Shown: in pieces, positions 53,501 to 62,354 of the stretch | Layout: each line of letters begins with the position of its first letter | Numbering within the stretch: position 1 is the stretch's first letter | NCBI GenBank assembly: GCA_003243275.1 | Contig: QFQR01000004.1 | Coordinates: forward strand, 186,001 to 250,000 | Direction of reading: 5' to 3' | DNA from: Leifsonia xyli | Lineage (GTDB): Bacteria > Actinomycetota > Actinomycetes > Actinomycetales > Microbacteriaceae | DNA length: 64,000 bases | The notes under the pieces: model-generated | Databases searched by the model: none | The model's input: only the letters and a program-made list of their open reading frames with translations | What the model was told of the DNA's origin: nothing | Translations under genes and position numbers: made by a program

Positions 53501-55122
53501 CGTCCTTCTCGGACGGTGATGTGCAGGTGGTCGTAGTGCCCGCCTGTGATGTCCGAGGGGTCGTGCATGCCCCCGCCGTTGTAGGGCCGCCAGCCCTCGT
53601 CGGCGCGAGCGAGCGACCAGATCTTGCCTTGCCAGATGAGATACTCGACTCCGAGGGCGGCGGCGTTGGCCTGCAGCCAGTTCGTCATCGCCCACCCCGT
53701 GTCGAGGGCGGCGCCGGTCGCGGCCGTTCCGATGGTGTTCCCGAAGGTCACATCGCACGCTCTGCCGAGCGGGTGTTCCGACGAGGTGCCGGGTCGCGGT
53801 GACCAGCAGGCCCAGCCGGAGTCGGGAAACGCGGCCCGGGTCTGTGTGAGCAGGTGCTCCATGCGGGCAGTGATCTGGCCGCCGCTCGTCGGATCGTCCC
53901 GAAGCTCGTCAGGATCGGTACCTGTGTACGGTGTTGGCGCGGCGATGTTCGGCCCCGGAGCGCAACCTGCGTTTGGTGCCGTGCTCGCGCCGGATTCAGC
54001 GGCGCCGTGGTCGGTGAGCCAGGCGTCGGAGTTCACCGGGTCGGCGTCTGCGCCGCCGGGGTGGATTTGCAGGTGCAGGTGAGGGCCGGTGGAGTGTCCC
54101 GAGGAGCCGACGTCTCCGATGCGCTGCCCGGCGGTCACGGTGTCGCCTTCTGCGACATGGATGCCGTGCGCCCACATGTGCACGTACATCGACGCGACCC
54201 GCTCGCCCCGGACGGTGTGCTCGATGACGATGACCCCGCCTCCTGCGTCGGTGTATCCGGCTCGCACGACGATGCCGTCCGCGACGGCGTAGATGGGGGT
54301 GCCGTCGGGGGCGGCGAAGTCGCTGCCTGCGTGGAAGCGGCGTTCGCCGGTGATCGGGTCGTTACGCCATCCGAACGGGCTCGTCCGCGCCCAGGTCCCC
54401 TCCGGCAGCGGGAACACGATGCGCGTCGTCTCGGGCACGACGGGCGTCTCGTCCCCGCCATCGTTGCCGGAGGACACGGGACGGGTCAGGGCGGTGAGGA
54501 TCGCTTCGGCGACCGGCTGGTAGTTCTGATACCGGTCCGGGTAGGCGCTGACCTCGACGGCTTGGGCTGCTTCGCCGGGGTCGAGCTGCTGCCAGCCGGC
54601 GATGTCGAGCAGGCCCCGCGGCGATGGGTAGTTCGGGCCCGTGGGGCCACCGTAGAAGGCTCTCGCCTGGTAGCTGGGGTCCATGAGCTCCGCGACTGTG
54701 CCCCACCCGCTGACCGGGCGCATCTGAAACAGCCCGAGCGAGTCGTGATCCGAACCCTCGCCGTCGTTGGGGTACTCCGCCGACTCGGGATAGGCGCTCG
54801 TGTTGGCGAGCATCCGCAGGGTCGACTCGGTCAGCGCAGCCATCAGCGCGATCAGCACCCCTTCACGTCCGACGCCGGCTGTCTGCCCGCCGACCGTGAT
54901 GATCGTCGCGGCGTGGGTGAGCTGTTGCCGGTTCAGCGTGACCGTCTCCCCGTTGCGGGTCGTCGCGGTCAGCGAGTCCGGGATCGGGCCGACCGCCAAC
55001 GAGCCGGGCGTGCAGACGGCGGCGGTCGCAGGTGTTCCGCCGAGCGTGGCGACGCCCAGCAGGATCGTGGACGGCCCCAGGAGCAGCAAGGTGAGGGCGA
55101 GGAGCGCGAGCTTCTTCATCAC
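53497..55122 (-). CDS. Secreted M23 wall hydrolase of the conjugation module
   Basis: 541 residues. Signal peptide; an N-terminal transglycosylase-like part (about 85-190: ALMAALTESTLRML ... SLGLFQMRP); an M23 peptidase domain (about 235-360: RRFHAGSDFAAPDGTPIY ... GHSTGPHLHLQIH); and a C-terminal domain (about 430-541) with SSEHPLGRACDVTFG ... HYDHLHI. Like VirB1, it would open peptidoglycan for the mating channel, here with two or three wall-acting domains in one chain. Confidence 0.85.
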   Translation of the reverse strand: MMKKLALLALTLLLLGPSTILLGVATLGGTPATAAVCTPGSLAVGPIPDSLTATTRNGETVTLNRQQLTHAATIITVGGQTAGVGREGVLIALMAALTESTLRMLANTSAYPESAEYPNDGEGSDHDSLGLFQMRPVSGWGTVAELMDPSYQARAFYGGPTGPNYPSPRGLLDIAGWQQLDPGEAAQAVEVSAYPDRYQNYQPVAEAILTALTRPVSSGNDGGDETPVVPETTRIVFPLPEGTWARTSPFGWRNDPITGERRFHAGSDFAAPDGTPIYAVADGIVVRAGYTDAGGGVIVIEHTVRGERVASMYVHMWAHGIHVAEGDTVTAGQRIGDVGSSGHSTGPHLHLQIHPGGADADPVNSDAWLTDHGAAESGASTAPNAGCAPGPNIAAPTPYTGTDPDELRDDPTSGGQITARMEHLLTQTRAAFPDSGWACWSPRPGTSSEHPLGRACDVTFGNTIGTAATGAALDTGWAMTNWLQANAAALGVEYLIWQGKIWSLARADEGWRPYNGGGMHDPSDITGGHYDHLHITVREGR

Positions 55123-55131
55123 GGCCTCGGC

Positions 55132-55830
55132 TCAGCGGAGAGGGTTGTCGAGCTGTGAGAGCCGCAGCACCTCACACAACCCCGACCCGGTGCCGCGACC
55201 GGGATTGGGCGGGGTGCAGACGAGGAACACAGTGAAGGAGACCGGGCGGGATGCCTCGACGGGGTCGGTGCCCCAGATGCCTTCCCGGTGCCGTGTCCCC
55301 GAGATGGTGTACGCGACCGCACCATCAGGTATCTGACCGGGGGCTGCCTGCTCGACGGCGGTCTCCCACGCCTCCGGGACGAACACCTCGTCGAGGGTCA
55401 GCCACTGCCGAGTCGCGTAGGTGCGCAGCTGCGCCCACGCATCGTTCGTCGGGATGTAGGCGCGGACGTCACCGACGAAGGCGTCGGCCTCGCTGCCGTG
55501 CGCGGCATCCGCGAGCACCTGCGCATAGTCCGATGGCATGTGCCCGGTCGTGGTGTCCCAGGTGAACAGCGCCTCAGCGACCGCTTGGGCGAACGCTTCC
55601 GGCCCAAGGTGCTGGTCCAGCGGCTCCAGCTCTGCGACCGAGGTCGGGGCCGGTGTCACGGGCGCGGCGGTGGAAGGTCGTTCGTTCGGCGTCGAGGCCG
55701 ACGGGGCGGCGGGGCCGCGGACGAGGCCGTAGATGCCGACTCCGACGAGCAAGAGCAGAGCGAGGCCGCCAGCGGTGGCGGCGATCAGCAGGCGACGACG
55801 GCGACGGTCATCAGACGTGGCGGGGTCCAT
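55132..55830 (-). CDS. Membrane-anchored conjugation protein, VirB8/TcpC-like shape
   Basis: 232 residues: basic N-terminus, one membrane helix (about 15-37), a Pro/Ser/Thr linker, then an extracellular alpha/beta domain. Topology resembles VirB8/TcpC, but I see no diagnostic motif. It lies ten bases before the wall-hydrolase gene. A GTG at 55836 is an alternative start. Confidence 0.72.
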   Translation of the reverse strand: MDPATSDDRRRRRLLIAATAGGLALLLLVGVGIYGLVRGPAAPSASTPNERPSTAAPVTPAPTSVAELEPLDQHLGPEAFAQAVAEALFTWDTTTGHMPSDYAQVLADAAHGSEADAFVGDVRAYIPTNDAWAQLRTYATRQWLTLDEVFVPEAWETAVEQAAPGQIPDGAVAYTISGTRHREGIWGTDPVEASRPVSFTVFLVCTPPNPGRGTGSGLCEVLRLSQLDNPLR

Positions 55831-55876
55831 GAGCACGGGTCCTTCCCGGACGGCAACAACGGATGCGTGGTTGCCA

Positions 55877-55888
55877 GGAAGGTGCGCA
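55877..55888 (-). promoter_or_regulatory. GCGCACCT motif, copy before the VirB8-like gene
   Basis: Reads TGCGCACCTTCC on the minus strand, about 46 bases before the start. CCTTCC can pair with the GGAAGG of that gene's ribosome site. Confidence 0.5.
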
Positions 55889-55909
55889 CCACCGCACCCG
55901 CCCCGCGGT

Positions 55910-56989
55910 TCAGGCGATGTGCTCGGCCCTGTCTTGCCGTGCCGCGCGTGCGGCGTCGGTGAACGCGATGGTCCCGGCGATGGTCTCCTCGAACCGTGCC
56001 CACTGTTCAGCGGTGAGGGCTGGGCCGACGTCGGCGGGGTCGTAGTGGGTCCACCATTCGGCCATGTCGTCCCAGGTGGCCAGGAACGCGGTCAGCGGGA
56101 ACGGCACCGGCTCCCCGGTGTTCACCGCCGTCAGCGCGGGCCGCGCTGGCTTCTTCTCCCCGGAGGCCTTGGCTGCTTTGACGCGGGCGAGCGCGGCCTT
56201 TGCCAGCTGCTCCAACTCCGCCGCCCTCGCCTCCTGCTCCGCCGCACGCACCGCATCCGCCTCGACCCGTGCTCGTTCGCGCACCTCGACGGACTGGGCG
56301 GGATCCGCGGCGAGCTGGTTGAGCTCCGCCAGCGACAGCTCGGCATTCACGCGCAGGTGCGAGGGATAGACGCTCCCACCTGCCTTGATCCGCTCGACCT
56401 CCTCTGCCGCACGCGCCCGTACCGGTTCCGGCTGCGACTCGTCCGCGGCCAGGTCCTCCAACCGGCCGATGCGCTCCAACGTCGTATAGGACGCGCGGCC
56501 AGTCACCATCCGCGCAGCCTGAGCGCGAGCCTTGCCTTGCTCGAACTGCGGTGGTGCCAAATTGGCACCACCGTCTTCTGCGTCGTCTGCGGTCGTCTGG
56601 AACCGGGTGGCCTCCTGGCGGCGGGCGGCGTCTTCGGCGAGCAGGGTCTTGAGTTCGCGGTAGAGGGCTGCGGCTTCGAGCTGGGTGAGCGGCTTGTGCA
56701 GGACGTTCTCGTCTTGTTCGGCGAGGAGTTGCCCGAGCCGGTCGGAGATCCCGGACCGTACCCAGACGTTGACGGTCTTGATGCCCAGGAGTTTCAGCGC
56801 CGCGAGGCGCCGCGCGCCGCAGATCAGGTGCCCGTCGAGGGTGATCGTGATGGGCTGCAAGAGCCCGTTGCGGCGGATCGACTCCACCAACGGGGCAAGG
56901 TCGCCGTGGTCTTGCCGGTGCCGGCGGCCGACGATGATGGAGTCGACCGCGCGCTCCAGCTCGATGTGGCCCGCCGGCACCGTGCTCAT
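55910..56989 (-). CDS. ParB/Srx-like nuclease-domain protein
   Basis: 359 residues. N-terminal ParB fold: VDSIIVGRRHRQDHGDLAPLVESIRRNGLLQPITI ... DGHLICGARRLAALKLLG (seen in parts, residues 15-70), then a helical DNA-binding middle and a long charged coiled-coil C-terminus. It may partition or regulate the excised element. Start MSTVPAGH at 56989 overlaps the preceding stop (ATGA); the longer upstream frame is rejected. Confidence 0.83.
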   Translation of the reverse strand: MSTVPAGHIELERAVDSIIVGRRHRQDHGDLAPLVESIRRNGLLQPITITLDGHLICGARRLAALKLLGIKTVNVWVRSGISDRLGQLLAEQDENVLHKPLTQLEAAALYRELKTLLAEDAARRQEATRFQTTADDAEDGGANLAPPQFEQGKARAQAARMVTGRASYTTLERIGRLEDLAADESQPEPVRARAAEEVERIKAGGSVYPSHLRVNAELSLAELNQLAADPAQSVEVRERARVEADAVRAAEQEARAAELEQLAKAALARVKAAKASGEKKPARPALTAVNTGEPVPFPLTAFLATWDDMAEWWTHYDPADVGPALTAEQWARFEETIAGTIAFTDAARAARQDRAEHIA

Positions 56990-57849
56990 GACTCCTCGCC
57001 CCCTGCCAGGCGCGGGGCGGCGAGCCCGGCAGTGATCACGAGGTCGTCGTCGGTGAGGAGTGCGCGCAGGGGTTGGCCGATCAGGAGCCGCACGAGCAAC
57101 CCGCGCCCAGCGTTCGTATGCGCGAGGGTCGGGTCGGGGGTGCCGAGCACGATCCGCAGCAGCGCCGTCCACGACGCACCCGGCAGGTCCAGGAGGGCGC
57201 GGGCCTGCCGGTCACGGCGCAGCACCTCGAACGCCGACGCCCGCGACGGCGACCCCGCCAACCTGGTGGTGATGTACTCGACCGCAGCCCGGGCTGTCGA
57301 GGGTTCCCAGCCGACCCACGAGAGGAACGCGATCGTGTCCTCGACGGCGGCGGTGACGTTCATCGCCCGCTCCCGCACCGGACGCTCATCGTCCGGGTCC
57401 TCGTCGGGGTCGGTGAAGGGGTCGAAGCAGAACGCGGGGTGGTAGTCGGGCAGGGGGTTCTCGCGGTCGCTGAATCGTTCGGCGTCGTGGAACACCGAAT
57501 ACTTCGGGCGACGGGCCTGATGCACGGAGCACAGCAGTCCGTTGCCGCGTTCCTCGGCGGTGCAGGTCACCTGCACCGCCCGCGTCACCACCGCCCACGG
57601 GTCATCCGCCCGCCGCGTCGCAGTTCCCCGCATCGCCTCGAACGCCGCCGAAGCCGCCTCCCACGGGTCGAGGCCGTGCTTGCGGGCGAGAGCGGCGTAC
57701 TTGTTCGCGGCGTGCTCCATCAGCGCCGCCGCCTCCGGGTCACGCTGCCACGCCCCACGCCCCGCCTGATGGAGCCGATTCAGCAGGGCGCGCAGCGCCT
57801 CGGAGTCCTCGAAACGATTCCGCCTGTCACGGTCTGATGCAGTCTGCAT
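56986..57849 (-). CDS. 287-residue element protein, unknown
   Basis: Mostly helical, with MEHAANKYAALARKHGLDPWEAASAAFEAM, a central acidic loop (FTDPDEDPDDE) and DTIAFLSWVGWEPSTARAAVEYI. Not recognised; the regular helices and pairing with ParB suggest DNA handling. AGGAGG lies seven bases before the ATG, and a GCGCACCT motif just upstream could fold over it. Confidence 0.72.
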   Translation of the reverse strand: MQTASDRDRRNRFEDSEALRALLNRLHQAGRGAWQRDPEAAALMEHAANKYAALARKHGLDPWEAASAAFEAMRGTATRRADDPWAVVTRAVQVTCTAEERGNGLLCSVHQARRPKYSVFHDAERFSDRENPLPDYHPAFCFDPFTDPDEDPDDERPVRERAMNVTAAVEDTIAFLSWVGWEPSTARAAVEYITTRLAGSPSRASAFEVLRRDRQARALLDLPGASWTALLRIVLGTPDPTLAHTNAGRGLLVRLLIGQPLRALLTDDDLVITAGLAAPRLAGGEES

Positions 57850-57866
57850 GGGAGCACCTCCTGACA

Positions 57867-57878
57867 GGCAGGTGCGCA
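57867..57878 (-). promoter_or_regulatory. GCGCACCT motif, copy before the 287-residue gene
   Basis: Reads TGCGCACCTGCC on the minus strand. Its GCACCT can pair with the AGGTGC that overlaps the ribosome site 17 bases on, forming a small hairpin. Confidence 0.55.
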
Positions 57879-57929
57879 CACGCTCCCCAGCAGGCGCGCT
57901 CAGACGTTGGCTGGGGGCGTGCATGGCGG

Positions 57930-58370
57930 TTACCCGAGCCCGATCCCGGAGCGCGACACCCATGAGAACCGCTCCCCGCCACCACGACCGAACGCGGTCA
58001 CCGGCGGCAGCTTCCGTGCCCGCTCGCTCACGAACCGCGCACCCGACCGTGCCCCGTCACGGGTCGCCCGATACGCCTGACCAGGTACCCGGCGGGCGCG
58101 GCGGGCGAGCTCGGCCTGAAAATCGATACCCCGCCCCACTATCCGCGCCGAACGCGACGCCATCAGATCAGTCGGACGCACCCACTCCACACCAGCACGC
58201 GCTCTCGTCGCCGCGTCCTTCGCCGTCGAGTCTTTGGCCAGTGACGGGTCGCGGTGCCGGGCCAGCGCCGACGCCTCGCTTTCACGCGGCGTCTCCTCAG
58301 CACGGTCATGGTCTCGCTCGTGCAGCGCCGTAGCGGTGGGCTCGACGTACGTGTGCTGGTCGTCGTTCAT
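57930..58370 (-). CDS. 146-residue basic element protein, unknown
   Basis: Charged N-terminus and an Arg-rich C-terminal half (QAELARRARRVPGQAYRATR). Not recognised. ATGA overlap with the DUF2637 gene supports it as real. Confidence 0.68.
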   Translation of the reverse strand: MNDDQHTYVEPTATALHERDHDRAEETPRESEASALARHRDPSLAKDSTAKDAATRARAGVEWVRPTDLMASRSARIVGRGIDFQAELARRARRVPGQAYRATRDGARSGARFVSERARKLPPVTAFGRGGGERFSWVSRSGIGLG

Positions 58371-59044
58371 GGCGTCTCCTGTTCGTCACGGGTGGTGAGT
58401 TCGGGGCGTGCGAACCAGCGGCCCACGGTGGAGGGGTGCACGCCGAGGTGCCGGGCGATCGCTTTGTTCGACCAGCCCTCCTCATCTCGCAACCGCCCCG
58501 CCACCTCCCGCGCGGGCGTCTGCTCCGACCCCGGTGTGGGAATAACGGCCTGCAGCTCGGACAGACCGCTCTCCGGCGTCGGCTCGTCCTCGTCGGCGAG
58601 ATGTGGCTTGGCGGCCTCGGAGGCCGGTCGGGTGAGGATGACGGTGAGGTGCGTGATCGCAAGCAGCACCAGCGGCGGCACCGCCGCCACCGACGCCGCC
58701 AGCACCCCGGGCACATCGGCATCGGCGGCGACGACGGCATGGATCGCGTTCGCCGTCACCGACACCAGCGCACCCGCAGCGAGCAGCACCCACGGATACC
58801 AAGCCGACCGCTGCCGAGCGAGCGCGACGACGGCAACGGTTGCGACGACGATGATCCCGTCCACGATCAGCGGCCACGCCCACGCCTGCCCCGCATCGAT
58901 CCCGGAGCGGCGGGCAAGGTCCGCCAGAGCGGTGAAGGAGAGCCAGAACGCACCTGCAGCGATGAACACCGTCCCGGCGACCGCCGTCGCCACCGCCACC
59001 CGGCCACCCCGCGACCGCACAGGTGCCGGCGCCTGCGGGTTCAT
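58367..59044 (-). CDS. DUF2637 membrane protein with C-terminal HTH (Spd-like)
   Basis: 225 residues. Four membrane helices in the first 125 residues (FIAAGAFWLSFTALADLA ... PLIVDGIIVVATVAVVAL ...), the DUF2637 pattern, then a helix-turn-helix WSNKAIARHLGVHPSTVGRWF near residue 195. DUF2637/Spd proteins help plasmid spread in actinomycetes. Overlaps both neighbours by four bases. Confidence 0.83.
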   Translation of the reverse strand: MNPQAPAPVRSRGGRVAVATAVAGTVFIAAGAFWLSFTALADLARRSGIDAGQAWAWPLIVDGIIVVATVAVVALARQRSAWYPWVLLAAGALVSVTANAIHAVVAADADVPGVLAASVAAVPPLVLLAITHLTVILTRPASEAAKPHLADEDEPTPESGLSELQAVIPTPGSEQTPAREVAGRLRDEEGWSNKAIARHLGVHPSTVGRWFARPELTTRDEQETP

Positions 59045-59937
59045 GAGAGCACCTGCCCTGCAAGACGCGGCACGCGCCGCAGATCATCGTCCCGTACCAC
59101 GCTGGATGGTGCGGGTTGGACGTGGGTGGCGCGGTAGGCGGAGCGGATCGTCGTGACGACCTCCCGCGGCGGCAACCCGACCCGCTCACCCGCCGGGGCG
59201 AGCGCATCGACCATCTCCGGCAGAGACAACCCCGCCTCCGCGAGGCGGCAGGAGGCCCAGAACAGGCCACGGTTGCGTTCGCCCTCCGCGCGCATGCCCA
59301 CCCAGTCGGCCAGCCGCTTCGCGTCCTCCGAACGAACAGGGCCCCGCGCCCGATGCACGACGGGCTCGGGACGCGGATCGAGGAAGTCCCGCAGCGCCGC
59401 CGCATCCACCGGGCGCGGCTCCCGGTTACCGTGCGCGGTGAGCGAGTACCCGGCCGGGCCGTGGACGGTCATGACGGCGGAGGGAGGGACGATGACGTAC
59501 CCGCCGGTGCCACGGAAGTCGACACGTGCCGCGGCCGCCTGCCACGACGGCTGCGACCGGCCGGGGTCGGCCGGGTAGTAGAAATGCGCACCACCGGACG
59601 GCGTGCGCACCACCGCCACCCACCCCTCCACGAGCCCCGCCCGGCGGGCACGACCGAAGGCGTCGAACCCGTTCCCGTCCGGCTTGCGGTCCACATCCAC
59701 GACATCGACCCCAGACGCGGTGCCGGTGGGGACGCCGATGTTCGCGGACGGCCAGCGATGCCACCACGCCACAACCTGCGCCAGGTCAACGCTCGCCTCA
59801 TGGAACCCATGCCGGGTGAGCGGACGCTTCTCGCCCGGCACGCACGGGAACACCGGCACCCCCGCCGCCGCGAGCCGCGCGGCGGCTTGCGGAAGCGGGA
59901 GCCCGCTGAGGGAGGCAAGGACGCTGGCGACGCTCAT
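59041..59937 (-). CDS. Bifunctional DNA primase/polymerase (prim-pol)
   Basis: 298 residues. Prim-pol pattern: VPVFPCVPGEKRPLTRHGF, WPSANIGVPTG, the metal site DVVDVDRK, and GGAHFYYP ... FRGTGGYVIVPPS. The C-terminal part (about 215-285) looks like a PriCT-type domain. It should prime replication of the excised element. TGATG overlap with the ArdC-like gene. Confidence 0.9.
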   Translation of the reverse strand: MSVASVLASLSGLPLPQAAARLAAAGVPVFPCVPGEKRPLTRHGFHEASVDLAQVVAWWHRWPSANIGVPTGTASGVDVVDVDRKPDGNGFDAFGRARRAGLVEGWVAVVRTPSGGAHFYYPADPGRSQPSWQAAAARVDFRGTGGYVIVPPSAVMTVHGPAGYSLTAHGNREPRPVDAAALRDFLDPRPEPVVHRARGPVRSEDAKRLADWVGMRAEGERNRGLFWASCRLAEAGLSLPEMVDALAPAGERVGLPPREVVTTIRSAYRATHVQPAPSSVVRDDDLRRVPRLAGQVLS

Positions 59938-61022
59938 CACAGCCCCCTCACCACGGCATCCGCCGCACGCGAGGAACGCGCTGGCTCGACCAGTGCCGGA
60001 ACTGTTCGCTCCGCCCCGGCCCCTCGCGACGGGGTGGCGGACTCACGGGTCAGGCCGGGTGGGTCGCCCGTGCCGACCTGGACGGTGTCGAGGGCATCGA
60101 GGATCGCCCCGGCGGTCTTGCGGACGCGTTCACCGGTGGCCTGCACGACCTCGGCCGGGTCCTTGTCCTTGACCGTACCCGCCCACCCGGAGATATACGG
60201 GATCGTGTAGGCGGTGGTGTCCATGCCGTGCGCGGCACCGATCATCAGCGCCACCGACTCCGCCTCGACTTCACCGATCCCGCGATGCCCGGTCGCATCC
60301 GGGTTGTCGGGGCCGTGGAGCTTCACATGTGCGAGTTCGTGCGCGAGTGTCTTCACCTGCGCGGCGTCGTCCATGTTCGACCGCACCGCCACCGTGCGGT
60401 TCGTGTAGTCCGTGACACCGTTCGCGCCACGAATCTCCCGCTCATCCGCGACGCGCGTCACCGTGAACCCTTCGGCCTCCACCAAGGAGGCAAGCCCTGC
60501 CCACAGCCCGTCGGGCGCCTCGCCTTCCAGGAGCGTCGGGGCAGGGCGCTCGGGCACGGGATCACCGCTGGTCTGCGACACATCCCAGACGTAGGCGGGC
60601 TTCGCGCCGACCATCCGGGAACGCACCACCTCGCCGGGCTTCGGCTTCTCGAACCGGCCCAGCCGCCGCCACGACTCAGAATCAGCCGGATTACTCGACG
60701 CGAACCGACCCGTCACCGGCGCGAAGATCACATACCCCGCCTGACCCCGCTCCACCTGCCGACCCAGCGACTGCCACTGCTTATAGCCCGCGACATAGGA
60801 CGGCTCCGGCGACGCGACACGACCCTGCTCGTAAGCATCGAGATGCTGGGCGAGGATCAGCAGCGTGTTGCGGAACGAGCGCGCCCGGAACCGAGCAGCG
60901 AACTCCAGCGCACGCTTCCAATCCTCACCCGACACAAGCAGGTCGACCGCAGCCGTCAACCGCTCATGGAGCTGTTCGAGCTTCGCGTCGCGCGTAGCCC
61001 GTGCCTCCTCGTCCGTCGCCAC
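59937..61022 (-). CDS. ArdC-like antirestriction protein with zinc-peptidase motif
   Basis: 361 residues. The N-terminal ArdC-type ssDNA-binding domain (ALEFAARFRARSFRNTLLIL ... YVAGYKQWQSLGRQVERGQAGY), then a zincin-like domain with TLAHELAHVKLHG and VEAESVALM. Such proteins protect entering DNA from restriction and are typical first genes of conjugative elements. GTG start behind GGAGGAGG. First gene of a four-gene overlapping block. Confidence 0.87.
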   Translation of the reverse strand: MATDEEARATRDAKLEQLHERLTAAVDLLVSGEDWKRALEFAARFRARSFRNTLLILAQHLDAYEQGRVASPEPSYVAGYKQWQSLGRQVERGQAGYVIFAPVTGRFASSNPADSESWRRLGRFEKPKPGEVVRSRMVGAKPAYVWDVSQTSGDPVPERPAPTLLEGEAPDGLWAGLASLVEAEGFTVTRVADEREIRGANGVTDYTNRTVAVRSNMDDAAQVKTLAHELAHVKLHGPDNPDATGHRGIGEVEAESVALMIGAAHGMDTTAYTIPYISGWAGTVKDKDPAEVVQATGERVRKTAGAILDALDTVQVGTGDPPGLTRESATPSRGAGAERTVPALVEPARSSRAADAVVRGL

Positions 61023-61078
61023 CTGTGACCTCCTCCCGGCAAGGCCAACGGCACAAGCCGGTGACCCCTGCGACCATT

Positions 61079-61087
61079 AGGTGCGCC
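61079..61087 (-). promoter_or_regulatory. GCGCACCT motif, copy before the ArdC-like gene
   Basis: Reads GGCGCACCTAAT on the minus strand, about 56 bases before the GTG start. Confidence 0.5.
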
Positions 61088-61265
61088 GGGGAGATCAGGA
61101 ACGAGACGGACGGAACAGAGCGTGGCGACCGCCAGGCTCCACGATGAACCCGACGTGTCTCATCCGGTTTACCTGCGGTGCGGCGTAGAGTCGAAGTCCT
61201 TCAAGTGCTCAGGGTTCACACGACGAGAAGTACGCGACATACGGCGAGTCGAGGGGGTTGACGAG

Positions 61266-62258
61266 TCAGCCTGCCGGTGAGTGCGGAGGGTTTGCTTGGC
61301 GTCCTTCGGGACGCCCGCTGGCGCGGTACTGCGATGGCGTGATGCCGTAGCGGCGGGAGAACCAGCGTGAGGCGACCCGGGGATCGCGCCAGCCGACTGC
61401 GCCCGCAGCACGTGCCACAGTCCAGTCAGTCTCATCAATGAGCCGGGTGAACTCTGTCAGCCGTATCTCCGTGAGGTAACGCATCGGTGGAAAGCCGGTA
61501 CAGGCAACGAACAGGCGGGTTAAGTGAGTACGGGAGACGGCGACGGAACGCGCGAGGGCCGTAGTCGTCCACGACTCAGCCATGCGGTCACGCAGAAGCT
61601 GCACTGCACGTCCCACGTGTCCGGCCAAGGAGATCGACATGAGTAGCCCGCCTGCCTGGCTCAACTCAGTACCATCTGAGTTGGCGGCCGCATCCGGCGC
61701 GAGGAACGCGGGAGTCACAAGGCCTACCCAACCGGCGAACAGTTCTACGGTACGTACTGCCACCACCTCCGGTGACTTCGTGCCGTTGCCGAGTACGCTC
61801 AGCTGCCGCCAGATCGGTTCGACACGGCGCAGGGTAGACACACCAGGATGCAGAACGAGTGGGCTCCCGTCCCAGTCGTGAGGATGCACGCCAGCGCGGA
61901 GCCGCGTCTTGTCGGGAAGGAACCATGCCATCTGTTCACGCAAGAAGCGTTCATCGCTGTACACCGCCCAGAGTCGGACGTATTGCCTCGGACGCATCTG
62001 GCACCATTCACCAGCTCCTAGAGCCAAGGCCATGCCAGGCATGAGAAGGTACCGGCCCTGTGCCGTCGAGATTTCAGCTGCGCCCTCAAGAATGTGCAGG
62101 ATCTTTATCTCCGCAGGAATCACTCGCCTGGTCATTGCGCTGCGGGAGATTTCGATCGCCGTCAGAAGCCGTGCGCCGCGATTGATTAACCTCGTGCCGG
62201 GGTTGTCTGGTCTCGTAGACGACCCTTCATGTGGATCGCGGTATTCGCTTGCTCTCAC
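61266..62258 (-). CDS. AraC-family regulator
   Basis: 330 residues. N-terminal cupin-like sensing part (ILEGAAEISTAQGRYLLMPGM) and C-terminal double HTH (about 225-315: TTALARSVAVSRTHLTRLFV ... VARAAGAVGWRDPRVASRWF). Codon use is less GC-rich than in the conjugation genes. The GTG start at 62258 lacks a clear ribosome site. The target is unknown; the QacA-like exporter nearby is one candidate. Confidence 0.85.
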   Translation of the reverse strand: MRASEYRDPHEGSSTRPDNPGTRLINRGARLLTAIEISRSAMTRRVIPAEIKILHILEGAAEISTAQGRYLLMPGMALALGAGEWCQMRPRQYVRLWAVYSDERFLREQMAWFLPDKTRLRAGVHPHDWDGSPLVLHPGVSTLRRVEPIWRQLSVLGNGTKSPEVVAVRTVELFAGWVGLVTPAFLAPDAAANSDGTELSQAGGLLMSISLAGHVGRAVQLLRDRMAESWTTTALARSVAVSRTHLTRLFVACTGFPPMRYLTEIRLTEFTRLIDETDWTVARAAGAVGWRDPRVASRWFSRRYGITPSQYRASGRPEGRQANPPHSPAG

Positions 62259-62354
62259 AGTTCTCGCGCGTTGTTCCTATGTGCGGGTGACATGGCAACA
62301 GCCGCTATCAGCGCAGGGAGTCCTTTCTTAAGACTCTATTGAATGCGGTTGATA

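Larger units (their letters stand above)
41500..61100 (-). mobile_element. Integrative conjugative element at tRNA-Arg, right end not found
   Basis: Starts with a large serine recombinase gene whose end overlaps tRNA-Arg, followed by about 18 minus-strand genes for replication, conjugation and antirestriction. Conjugation parts present: coupling protein, VirB4-like ATPase, SCO6880 protein, TrbL-like protein, two DUF6112 proteins, wall hydrolase. No relaxase is seen. I found no second copy of the tRNA end, so the right limit given is only the last gene clearly belonging to it. Confidence 0.8.
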
